A DNA stretch of 64,000 bases, from contig CP154955.1 in assembly GCA_039621445.1 (NCBI GenBank), forward strand, positions 62,103,668-62,167,667. The letters are read 5' to 3'. This document shows positions 11,665-20,905 of the stretch, one piece after another. This DNA is from Euglena gracilis. Its lineage: Eukaryota; Euglenida; Euglenophyceae; Euglenales. The position numbers and the translations under genes were made by a program. The notes under the pieces were generated by a model, which saw only the letters and a program-made list of their open reading frames with translations, was not told the DNA's origin and ran no database searches. The stretch's first letter is position 1. Each line of letters begins with the position of its first letter.

Positions 11665-12557
11665 CTCCACGTCACACCCTGGTTGAGGTGGCTACACGTA
11701 TTGATCCCGTGGCGTTGGTGCCTCCTGGGGGTAATCCCCAGAGACGGTGTACTGAGACACATGCTCCTGCGCAGGGTAATCCCGTCGGGGCATGCGAACA
11801 GGGGATCGAAAAATACTTTCTTCCACGCGTGGGTGTTCACTCCGGACGGGTGCTTCCACTGTCTCTTCCTCGGGTAATCCGGGAGAGTGAGCGTGAAAGT
11901 GTGCGGTGTAAGTGCCAACTGGTGGTACCTGCCGTGTTACCTGTGGCGGGACTTCCACGCCCAGGTCACACATGGTAATGTCCGCCGCAAAACCCGACGT
12001 GTCCGGGTCGGTGTAATACACCAAACCGGTCATCGTGGCCTGGAGGGGTATTCGCAATGGTCAAAATCTTACGGCAGTGGTCATCCCACAATGCCTGGGT
12101 GAGGTGGTCTGGTGCTGGGTTTGCACTCATACGCATAACCCGGTTTATCGTCTCCGCCGTGCGGTGGATCATCACACCTGCATACGGTGGGAGGCGACGA
12201 GAGCCTGATGGCTGAGATGGCCGCGCTTCCGCGGACATCGGAGTCATCCTGCTACTACTGCTGGCTCCAGGGTTTCCCTGAGCCGCAGTCCGTGCAGGTG
12301 GCTGCGTGCCGTATCGTTATGCATATTGGTGAGGTTGAGGGTGAGTGGTGGGGTGGTAAGGCGGTCCTCCGCCTGGCTCCCTTCCACCGGGCAGCATGAT
12401 ACCGCCCGTGGTCGGTACGTTGGCTGGTTGGGTTGTTGGTTGTAAGTTGGTAAGGTTAACCGCTTGAGCCTTGTTTGCTAAAAAGACTGCGGAAAGAATG
12501 AATGATAAGAATCAATGATAAAAAGAAGAGAAAACAACATGGGTTTCCCATGCGTTC

Positions 12558-14110
12558 TCAAACACTTGTCATGGAAACATCAATGTTATGCTTCTTGTTC
12601 CACAGCTTCCAATCTTGTTGGACATTCCCAACAACACTGGTTGCTGGCTCCCAAGTGTCCTCCTCGGGCCCATACCCTTTCCAGCGGACCTTCCAAAGGT
12701 GCATACCTTTGTCGATTTTGTGATCGATAATTTTATCGACTACAAAGTCGTCCGTCTCAGGTAATCTGGAACGGGGTTTGAAGTGCAGAGGCGGGATGGG
12801 TTTCCCATCCGGTGGCGACAGGTATGGTTTGACGTCGTCCATATGAACTTCCTCAACACCATTCGGTAATGGGACCTTGTAACGCCCGCTGGTACCTAGT
12901 CTTTCTAGGATTTCGCAGGGGACGAGACAGAGGGGGTCCAGCTTGGAAGACTGCATGCGAGTACGGCTATTCCGCACCCACACGCGGTCACCGGGACTAT
13001 ACACAGGTGACTTGAAATTCTGCAGAAACCATTTCCGTTTGGTTGCATGAATATCAGTCACGCGCTTCTGGACTGCAGAACGTAGATTTTCTACTTCCGC
13101 AAACCAGGTCTCGCAACACTCGTTCGGGCGGGTCTCTCCGAAGGGACATCCCCTATGGCCGGAGTGTCCCGTCCGAAAACTAATTTATGAGGGGAGTGCT
13201 GTAAAACCAACCCTGGTAAGGTATTGATATAAAACAAAGACCATGGTAGCACTGATATCCAGTTGCTGCGCGAGTCAGCCAGTGAACGACGAAGCATATT
13301 CACGACGTATTTCACGGCTGCCTCGGCTCTACCATTGCCTTTGGGCCGGTATCTAATGGAAAAGTGTTGCTCGATTCCGAGTAAACGCACAAAGTGGTGA
13401 AAAACCTTGAAGAAATCAAATGGTCTTGATCACTCACGATTTTCTTTCGGTAAACTCATTAAGCAAATACATTTCTCCAAAAAATATAGTTGCCAAAGTT
13501 TGGGCAGTCAACCCTGACTTCTGGCATGGAATGGCTACAATGTACCCACTCAGCCTGCAGACGGCAACAAAAACGCAATCATAAAATTTTGTCGTCCGTT
13601 CCTTTGCACGGTTCTAATTCCAGAAAATCCATGCAGAGGGATATAAAAATGTCATGGGGTACGGGGAAAAAGTCCATCGTACCAGGGGGGCTACCTCTGC
13701 GGGGTTTTACCACTTGACAAATTCGACACCGTTGCGCCATTCGCAAACAGTGTGAGTAAAGCTCTTTCTCGCTCAGTGTTGTGCAATACCTGCGGCCCAC
13801 CAACTAAAGAAGTTTGGGGGGCCCAGGGTGACCGTGGGTGTGATAGCACATCAGCCAGGTCCTGGGGGATACAATATTTGTAACCCGATTCATTGCGAAA
13901 AACCAACCGTAAAGGTGAAAGAGTGTAATTGTCCAGCACTTCGCCATTATGAAGTATGGTCACTATGGTGTCAGCACCGGATCACGACTATAATCCCATT
14001 TGCAAAAGAACAGTGGGGAAGGGGACTCCGTGCGCGTAATACGCCGGGGTCCGGACGTGCATCCACGTCGGCGCCTTCCGCGCACTGGTGCGACAAGGAA
14101 TAGTTGTGAA
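12558..14110 (-). pseudogene. Element 3 integrase and chromodomain, frameshifted
   Basis: Successive frames encode the basic [17 protein letters not shown] stretch (about 14085-14030), the segment ahead of the integrase (13963-13810), the zinc-binding part with QRCRICQ (13740 region), MDFLELEPC with the first catalytic Asp, and [10 protein letters not shown] with the catalytic Glu (13320 region). The SH3-like stretch and a typical chromodomain follow ([10 protein letters not shown], about 12660). The SDQD motif with the second Asp is disrupted near 13400-13440. At the zinc-binding motif this copy keeps the frame that is lost in elements 1 and 2. The product cannot be made as one protein. Confidence 0.8.
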
Positions 14111-15340
14111 ACGGGAAAAGAATCCAAAAGATTATCCGCAGCGAGTTTCCCAGGGGGGTACCGGTCTCCCTGGGTTCCGGCAGGGTGGGTCCCGGGTCAC
14201 GGATCCAGCGAGTGGGGGTGCGCGGGTGGGCTCAGCCCCCACGGAGACCCTGGGAAGCTCCGTGGGTGCTTGGAATGGGATGGGGTCCATTTTTTAGTGT
14301 TCCCGGCGGCAGAGTGGAGGGGGGTGCCTCCTTCGATGCCTCTGGGGGTCTGCGGAGCCGCTTAGGTGGGCCCTCGCAGGGGGGGGAAATTGAGGGGGGA
14401 CAGAGGGGGGGCGGAAAAGCCTGGGTGCTAGGGGTTTTCAGGGGGTGCTTCCCACCCTTATAGCCACTTAGCCCAGCCAAATCCAGCAAGTACCTTTGAA
14501 ATTGCCTTGGGGCGCTCCTGGTAGGCCAATTCCTTGGTGTTTTCTTTGATCTCCTTGAAGGTAATTTCTCCTTTGGCAGTTTCCTTTGGTTTCTTTGAAA
14601 TCTTTGAATTTGATTGAATTGAACAATTGAACTTAAACAACTGAATTCCAAGGCACAAATCAGATTGAATCCATGAAAACAAGGGCGCCTGCGGAATGCA
14701 AATACAAAAAAGGGGGTGGTCAGGTAGTAGCGGAGGTTCCGCTACTTTGTGTGCGCATGCGCTCAGGCCGCCGCCAACACTCCCCTTCCTACCGAGGCGC
14801 CAGCCTCGCCTGCCTTTGGCTTACCCCGGCGGCGGGGGGCGGGAGCGGTGCGCACCAGGCATCGAGCGCACTATGTACAAAAAAAGGGAAAGGAACGTTA
14901 TAACTGAGGGATGCATGAATGGGGCCGTTCTGAGGGAACTTCGGCCTGGGGGTCGGCTTTGGCTCCGCCGTCCCTCCACAGAGCCCCGGTCGCGGAGCGC
15001 TGTGTGGCTTCCCGCCGCAGCGGTGGAACCGGCTGCGGGGGGGGGCTCTGTGGGCTCGGGTTGGGTGTGCGACCGACCGCCCACTCCCTGTTCGGAAGCG
15101 CCGGCAGCCTGGTGGGTGAGGATGTCGTCCAGGTTGACTTGCAGGCTGCGGCCAGGGAGTGGGTAAGGCATGTGCGCTCCCCGGCGGGCTTGGGGGGCGT
15201 GCTTGGGCTCGCCCTTGGCCGGGGGTGGTGGGGGGCGTGCCTCGCTCGGCCTGGGCCGCGCCGCTTAGTGGCGGGCTGCCTCCTGGGTCTGGATGGTCGG
15301 TCTGGCTGGTGTGCGTGCTCCTGGCCTGCGCCCTGGGGGG

Positions 15341-15521
15341 GGGGCGTTTTTTTGTTTTTGGCGGCCCTTTGGGGGGGGGGTGTTTTTTTTGGCCGCCCCT
15401 GGGGGGCGGTTTTTTTTTTTTGGCCGCCCCCTTGGGGGGCGGTTTTTTTTTTGGCCGCCCCCTGGGGGGGGGGTTTGCGCCGCCCCCTGGGGGGGGGGGT
15501 TTATTTTGGCCGCCCCTCGGG
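15341..15521 (+). repeat. Array of GC hairpin plus T-run units, copy 1
   Basis: About five units of GGCCGCCCC(C)TGGGGGGCGG followed by 8-11 T. Each unit folds into a GC-rich hairpin with a U-run on its 3' side in a plus-strand transcript, the shape of an intrinsic terminator. Confidence 0.7.
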
Positions 15522-16797
15522 GGTTTCCCAGGGGGGGTCCCGGTCTCGCTGGGGTTCCGGCAGGGTGGGTCCCGGGTCACGGATCCGGCGAGGGGGGGTG
15601 CGTGGGTGGGCTCAGCCCCCACGGAGGCCCTGGGAAGCTCTCGTGGGTGCTTGGAATGGGTTGGGATCCATTTTTAGTATTCCCGGCGGCGGAGTGGAGG
15701 GGGGTGCCTCCTGCGATGCCTCTGGGGGTCTGCGGAGCCGCTTAGGTGGGCCCTCGCAGGGGAGGTAAATGGGGGGGGGACAGGGGGGGGCGGAAAAGCC
15801 TGGGGGCTAGGGGTTTTCAGGGGGTGCTTCCTACCCTTATAGCCACTTAGCCCAGCCAAATCCAGCAAGTACCTTTGAAATTGCCTTGGGGCGCTCCTGG
15901 TAGGCCAATTCCTTGAGGTTTTATTTGATCTCCTTGAAGGCAATTTCTCCTTTGGCAGTTTCCTTTGGTTTCTTTGAAATCTTTGTATTTGATTGAATTG
16001 AACAATTGAACTTGAAAACTTGAATTCCAAGGCACAAATCAGATTGAATCCATAAAAACAAGGGAGCCTGTGGAATGCAATGCAAAAAAGGGGGTGGTCA
16101 GGTAGTAGGGTAGTTCCGCTACTTTGAGTGCGCCTGTGCTCTGGCCGCCGCCGCCCACACTCCCCTTCCTACCGAGGCGCCGGCCTCGCCTGCCTTTGGC
16201 TAACCCCAGCGGCGGGGGCGGGGCGGTGCTCACCAGGCATCGAGTGCACTATATACAAAAAAAGGAAAGGAACGTTATAACTGAGGGAAGCAATGATGGG
16301 GCCGTTTTGAGGGAACTTCGGCCTGGGGGTCGGCTTTGGCTCCGCCGTCCCTCCACAGAGCCCCGGGCGCGGAGCGCTGTGTGGCTTCCCGCCGCAGCGG
16401 TGGAACCGGCTGCGGGCGGGGCTCTGTGGGCTCGGGTTGGGTGTGCGACCGACCGCCCACTCCCTGTTCGGAGGCGCCGGCAGCCTGGTGAGTCAGGATG
16501 TCGTCTGGGTTGACTTGCAGGCTGCGGCCAGGGAGTGGGTAAGGCATGTGCGCTCCCCGGCGGGCCGGGGGGGTGGTCTTGGGCTCGCCCTTGGCGGGGG
16601 GGGGGGGGCGTGCCTCGCTCGGCCTGGACCGCGCCGCTTGCCTCCACGGAAGCCTGGTTGGAGCTCTCAGCCCTTCGATCGTCTGCCCGCGGCGGACAAT
16701 CCGGCTGGGGGCAGGCCTCCGTGTGGCAGAGGCGGGCTGCCTCCTGGGTTTGGCTGGTCGGTTTGGCTGGTGTGCGTGCTCCTGGCCTGGCGCCCTT

Positions 16798-17070
16798 GGG
16801 GGGGGGGGCGTGTTTTTTTTTGCCCGTCCCCTGGGGTGGGCGGTTTTTTTTGTTTTTTTTGGCCGCCCCCTGGGGGGGGGCGGTTTTTTTTTGGCCGCCC
16901 CGGGGGGGCGGTTTTTTTTTAGTTTTTTTTTGGCCGCCCCCTGGGGGGGGGGGGGGGTTTTTTTTTTGGCCGCCCCCTGGGGGGGGGGGATGTTTTTTTT
17001 TTCGGTCCCGGGGGGGGGGGGTTTTTTTTGGCCGCCCCCTGGGGGGGGGTTCTTTTTTTTTTTTTTTGCC
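16798..17070 (+). repeat. Array of GC hairpin plus T-run units, copy 2 (expanded)
   Basis: The same unit as in copy 1, about eight times, with G-runs up to 14 and T-runs up to 15. It lies at the same place in the second 1.4-kb unit. Confidence 0.7.
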
Positions 17071-17075
17071 TGGGG

Positions 17076-18160
17076 GGGTTTGGTGCCCCCTTCGTGCCCG
17101 GGGGGTCTGCCGGGTCTGGTTCCCCCCGTGAAGGGGGGGCTGCCTTGGGCGCGTGCGGTCCCCTCCCGTTATGCGCTGGGGGGGCTCGCGTGTTGTACGC
17201 GGCTTTGGGCTGCCCTGCCCCTTGTGCGCTGGGGGGGGGCTCGCGTGTGGTGCGCGGCTTTGGGCTGCCCTGCCCCTTGTGCGCTGGGGCGTGCTTGCTG
17301 TGTGTCTTGGGCTGCCTTGTGTGTGGGGGGGTGTGCGCGCGGCGTGGCTGCCCTTCCCTGTGCTGGGGGGGGGGGGCGTGGGCGCTCCCTGGGCTGCCCT
17401 TCTCTTGGGCCGGGGGTGTCTGGCCTGCCTGCCCCCTCCGGGCCCCTTTGCTGGCTTGGCCCCTCTGGGCTCGTTGGTCTGCCCCGCTTCTGGTTTGCCC
17501 CTCGTGGTTCGTGGGACCTTTGTCGTGGGGCTCGTCTTGCTGCTTGGCTCTGGGTTCCCCGCCCGTCCTGCAGTGGGGGTGGGGGTGGCTGGTCTCCTGT
17601 CTTCGGCTCTGGCTCTCCTGGGCTCTCCCGGGCCTTTTGGCTGCCTGGGGGGTTTTGGTTGGGTGTCCCCTCCCGGGCTGGCTTGGGGGGGGGGTCCCGC
17701 TGGTTGGCTGGCTGGGGGGGGTGCCCTGCCTTTGGCTGGCTGGTGCGCGCTTGGGTTTGCCGGCTGGGGGGTGGGTACCCTGGCCCTGGCTGGCTGGTGC
17801 GCGCTCGTGGCGCCTGGTGTGTGCATGCTCTGCGGGTGGCGTGCCTGCTCTTGCCCCCCACTGTTGCCTGGCGCCCCTTCCCACCTGGGCCGGGGTGCCG
17901 TGGCCTTCCTTGAGGCCGGGGTCAGGGGGTTCGCTGGTCCAGGAAAGGAAAGAATGAGACAGGGTAAGGGTGCGGTCCAGGGTCAACCCTCACCACAGGG
18001 TCAACCACAGCCTCATGTGCTGCTCGCCGAACCACATTGCCATCGGCTGCGCTGCACTGTTGAATCCACGAGAAATCTGACGATGGGCACCAGGATGCAG
18101 ATAAAACAATACGGTAAACGATGCAGATTGAACAAAACGATGGTACTGCCCAAACCCCCT
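17076..18160. other. G-rich low-complexity region with a 54-bp tandem repeat
   Basis: The region is strongly strand-biased in G and T on +, with many 6-11 G runs. Around 17166-17300 a unit of about 54 bp (CTCGCG..GCGGCTTTGGGCTGCC..TGTGCGC) is repeated two and a half times. Long open frames on both strands (up to 525 codons) have P/K/G- or G/L/W-rich composition and I regard them as compositional. The 3' end of element 5 should lie between here and 18160, but I could not find its LTR. Confidence 0.5.
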
Positions 18161-18163
18161 TAC

Positions 18164-20905
18164 TCACCCCAGGTTGGCAGCAGGCTTTTCCGCTTTCCCC
18201 CCCTCCCCCCTCAGGCTTGGGTAGCCGGGGCAAACGGGCGGCGGCCGGCTGGGTCCGGTCCGCCAGGTCGCACCGTGGGCCGGCTGGGCCTTTAGGGCCG
18301 GTCCCTCCGGTGGTGGGCCCCCTACCCGCCTGGGATGCGAGGGACGGGTCACTGGGAAGCCTGGGTACGAACCGTCAGACCTGGGTGAGGCAGGCTCAGG
18401 CTCGGTGCCACACGGGCACGCACGGCTGCGTTGGGTCGCATGGGACCGTGCATGGGGTGGGACGTGCCATGGGGGCACGTGTTCGGGCGGTGCTGCGTGG
18501 TGACTGGTCGTTGTGCTGCGGTGCGGTGCGGTGGGAGACGGGTCGGTGGGTCGGAGGCTGAGGTTGGGGGAACTGCGGGGCTGCGGGATTGGGGTGGCAC
18601 TGGGGTACGGAGCTGATGTATGGGTTGTGGGGAGAGGTTGGGGAAGCTGGAAGCCGAGGGTGCTGTTGGAGGTGGGAGCTATGTTGAGGTCGCCGCTGCT
18701 GCCGTTGTCTAGGCCAGTTGGACCCGACCGGGCGCCTATGGTGGGCCTCTCTTTTGGCCTGCGTGGGCTTGGGCGTTTTTGGGGCTCTCCCCTTCCTGGC
18801 TTGCTGTTCCCTCGGCTGGTGTCGGTCTCTCCCGTTTCTCGTTGGGTGCTGTGGTGGCTCTTCGCCATTTTCTCTTGTGCTGGTGGGGTGTTTTTGTCTC
18901 TGCGGTTTTGCTGTCTCTCCTCTTGCTGGCGGCCCCGTCGCTGTGGTTCTGGGGGCTTCTGCCCCTCACAACTGCTGGTTCGCCTCCTTCTCCTCCCATG
19001 TTCACTCAGTGGGGGCTCTTCCCACTCAAGTGGCCACTTCTTGTCTTGCCTCTGTCCTCCTTCTACTGCTGACAGCCACACCCTGGACACCTCTGTTGGA
19101 TGTTTGGCCAGATGGGCCATGACATCCTCCTTCAGGTTCTTCTTCTGGCAGTAATTAACGATGGGCTGACTGTAGCTGTGGAAGAAATGGTGCAGTGGTT
19201 CCCAGGTGAGTTCGGTGGAACCTTCCCACTGCACCTTGAACTCCAACTCTCCTCCTGGCGTTCTTCGGTGGGTCACCACTTTTTCGACGTTCCACTCATC
19301 GATCCCGGTTGGAGGATCTGACCGGGCCTGCTTGAAGTGGAATAGCTTCACCGGTGACCCCGGCTCTTCATCGCCCTCTGTGTACGCCTTCAGCTGGCAT
19401 CGGTGTGCTCCTTGCATCCTTCCTTCCTGCAGCTCCACCACGTAGCCGTGCTCACTCCTCCTCTCCATCACGCGGCATGGGCCCAGCCAGCAGCTCTCCA
19501 GCTTCTCCCCTGGCCTGCCTCTTGGCCGCAGGTACCACGCCTTGCTGCCCACTTGCAGTGGTGGCAACTCCTTGCGTCGCTTGTTCAACTGCACGGTTTT
19601 TTTTTGATGCAACTGGTTAACGGTGTCTGCGACTTTCTTGTCCACCAGCTTCTGCCGCTCGAAGAAGCTCACTGCATCTTCGGCCTTGGTGGGTGGCTCG
19701 TAGGGGACGTCAGCATACGGCCGGTGCCTTCCATAGAGCACTTCGTATGGTGACAGCCCGCTTGGTCCTTCTTTGTCGTTGAGGCGTTGGACTGCGATGG
19801 GGAGTGCTCCCACCCACGGAATTCCTTTCTCCTCGTGGATGTGCCGCAGCTGCTTCTGCAGCTGTGCTCCCATCTGCTCTGCTCTGCCGTTGGCGGGGTG
19901 GTGGTGTGCTTGGGAGTAGGCGTGCCGCACGCCTTGCAGGGCACACATGGTTCGCCACCATGCTCCTGCGAAGTGGGGCCCCCTGTCCGAGGTGATCACG
20001 CTTGGGATCCCATGGGGCGACCACCACTTGCGGTACATCGCCTTGGCGACCTTGGCTGCCGTCAACCCCCTCGTGTGGTGTGCCGTGGCCACCACCCAGC
20101 CGCTGTGTCTGTCGACGCAGCCCGCGACGACATTGAACAGCTTGCCCTCGAACTCCACCTCGGGCATCACAAACAGGTCGATGCAGACGCTGGTCATGAT
20201 GTGGGGCGGCACCGGTGTCGGTGTCACCTTCAGGTGCAGCGGCTGATGGGGGTGTTCCACTGCTTGGCAGTAGCTGCAGATTTTCTGCATCCTCTCGGCC
20301 AGCTTCTTTGCCTCCTCCTCGTCGGCGAACTGGAAGAAACGGTGAGCCTCCTTCATCAGCATCTCGCCTGCCCAATGGCCCGTTTGGGCAGGCTGTGCTC
20401 TGAGGACCTTGCCCACCAGGCCCGTTGGCACGCACCAGACCCCATCCTTCAGGAGCCTCTTGTGTTCAACCCGGTAGCCCTTGGGCCACGGGTCTCCGAT
20501 CTTGGTGTCGTGCCACACGGTTTGCCATCTGCGGCACTTCTCGTAGTGCGGTCCCCAGTCCATGGTGTAGATGTCGATGTCCTCCTCGGCGTCTGCGGGG
20601 TCGGTGATGGGATGATCAGGGGCAGATGTGGTTGGGGAGGATGTTGGGATGTCGGGTGATGATGAGGATGGTAAGGGTGCTGGGATGCTGGAAGACGGAG
20701 GTTGCGGCTGCATGATAGAGGTGTCGGGATGTTGATGGGGCGATGAGGTTGTTGGGTCGGCGGTTGATGTTGTGGCATCCTTTTCCTTGGGTGTTTCTGC
20801 TGTGGGTGCTGTGATTTCCACCACGTCCTCCTCGTCCTCCACTGAGTCCTTGGCTGATTTGCTGCTGGTCTGTGGGACTGCTGGCTTTTCGTTTTTCTTT
20901 GGCAT
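18164..20905 (-). CDS. Integrase with C-terminal chromodomain (element 5)
   Basis: 913-codon open frame. Residues 1-110 are acidic and S/T/P-rich. An HHCC zinc-binding module follows (H177, H188, C210, C213). The catalytic core has D243 in CIDLF, D307 in TSDRG and E343 in NGRAEQ, 35 residues after the second Asp as usual for DD35E integrases. An SH3-like segment (VGSKAWYLRPRG) precedes a chromodomain at about 537-580 (EWNVEKVV, FKVQWEG, TWEP). The tail to 913 is charged, then P/S/T-rich and may be compositional read-through. Integrase inserts the cDNA, and chromodomains in this class are known to bias insertion toward marked chromatin. The frame overlaps the upstream pol frame by 290 nt in the +1 frame, so expression needs a frameshift or its own start at 20905 (MPKKNEKP). 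All catalytic residues are present. Confidence 0.88.
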   Translation of the reverse strand: MPKKNEKPAVPQTSSKSAKDSVEDEEDVVEITAPTAETPKEKDATTSTADPTTSSPHQHPDTSIMQPQPPSSSIPAPLPSSSSPDIPTSSPTTSAPDHPITDPADAEEDIDIYTMDWGPHYEKCRRWQTVWHDTKIGDPWPKGYRVEHKRLLKDGVWCVPTGLVGKVLRAQPAQTGHWAGEMLMKEAHRFFQFADEEEAKKLAERMQKICSYCQAVEHPHQPLHLKVTPTPVPPHIMTSVCIDLFVMPEVEFEGKLFNVVAGCVDRHSGWVVATAHHTRGLTAAKVAKAMYRKWWSPHGIPSVITSDRGPHFAGAWWRTMCALQGVRHAYSQAHHHPANGRAEQMGAQLQKQLRHIHEEKGIPWVGALPIAVQRLNDKEGPSGLSPYEVLYGRHRPYADVPYEPPTKAEDAVSFFERQKLVDKKVADTVNQLHQKKTVQLNKRRKELPPLQVGSKAWYLRPRGRPGEKLESCWLGPCRVMERRSEHGYVVELQEGRMQGAHRCQLKAYTEGDEEPGSPVKLFHFKQARSDPPTGIDEWNVEKVVTHRRTPGGELEFKVQWEGSTELTWEPLHHFFHSYSQPIVNYCQKKNLKEDVMAHLAKHPTEVSRVWLSAVEGGQRQDKKWPLEWEEPPLSEHGRRRRRTSSCEGQKPPEPQRRGRQQEERQQNRRDKNTPPAQEKMAKSHHSTQRETGETDTSRGNSKPGRGEPQKRPSPRRPKERPTIGARSGPTGLDNGSSGDLNIAPTSNSTLGFQLPQPLPTTHTSAPYPSATPIPQPRSSPNLSLRPTDPSPTAPHRSTTTSHHAAPPEHVPPWHVPPHARSHATQRSRACPCGTEPEPASPRSDGSYPGFPVTRPSHPRRVGGPPPEGPALKAQPAHGATWRTGPSRPPPVCPGYPSLRGEGGKAEKPAANLG

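Larger units (their letters stand above)
9046..12397 (-). pseudogene. Accessory ORF of element 3, interrupted
   Basis: The frame starts at ATG 12397 with MLPG, the same first four residues as the accessory ORFs of elements 1 and 2. It then shows the RLPPYAG..I.RT.ET block (about 12190-12090) and a block with DLGVEVPP (about 11960). After an insert it resumes near 10625 with FESEEERQQY, then ENLTPQPQRRSPR (about 10170), then a K/G-rich tract of about 75 residues (9880-9690). Next come a globular part that includes ELHAFEGYPHSDE and GYPCQNFGIF. An in-frame TAA lies near 12318 and several frameshifts occur, for example around 12050 and 9430. The intact relative is about 1,840 residues, so about half is present here. 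Function is unknown. The K/G-rich tract suggests nucleic acid binding. Confidence 0.7.
9046..14110 (-). mobile_element. Element 3: truncated chromodomain retrotransposon (integrase to accessory ORF)
   Basis: Reading leftward the order is the pol segment before the integrase, integrase, chromodomain and accessory ORF, the same as in elements 1 and 2 and recognisably homologous to them at protein level. There is no LTR, gag, protease or RT. The 5' end is cut near 14110, where the 1.4-kb repeat unit begins. The 3' end is cut inside the accessory ORF at a TTAGGG-like tract (9242-9279). A roughly 1-kb insert separates two parts of the accessory ORF. It is an older, more diverged member than elements 1 and 2. 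Confidence 0.8.
14146..17075. repeat. 1.4-kb unit in two tandem copies
   Basis: Copy 1 (14146-15521) and copy 2 (15522 to about 17075) align along their length. Both start GTTTCCCAGGGGGG, carry an AT-richer middle (GCCAAATCCAGCAAGTACC near 14477 and 15857), a GC-rich block, and end in the hairpin/T-run arrays. Copy 2 has about 100 extra bases around 16640-16740. Minus-strand frames rich in P, K, G and R cover both copies, but they follow the base composition and I do not support them as genes. One possibility is an LTR-like or satellite unit, but no terminal TG..CA or target duplication was found. Confidence 0.75.

Noticed and set aside
16249-17826. 525-codon P/K/G-rich frame on the minus strand and 455-codon frame on the plus strand
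   Set aside because: Both follow the G-run/T-run composition, show no domain, and overlap repeat arrays on opposite strands.
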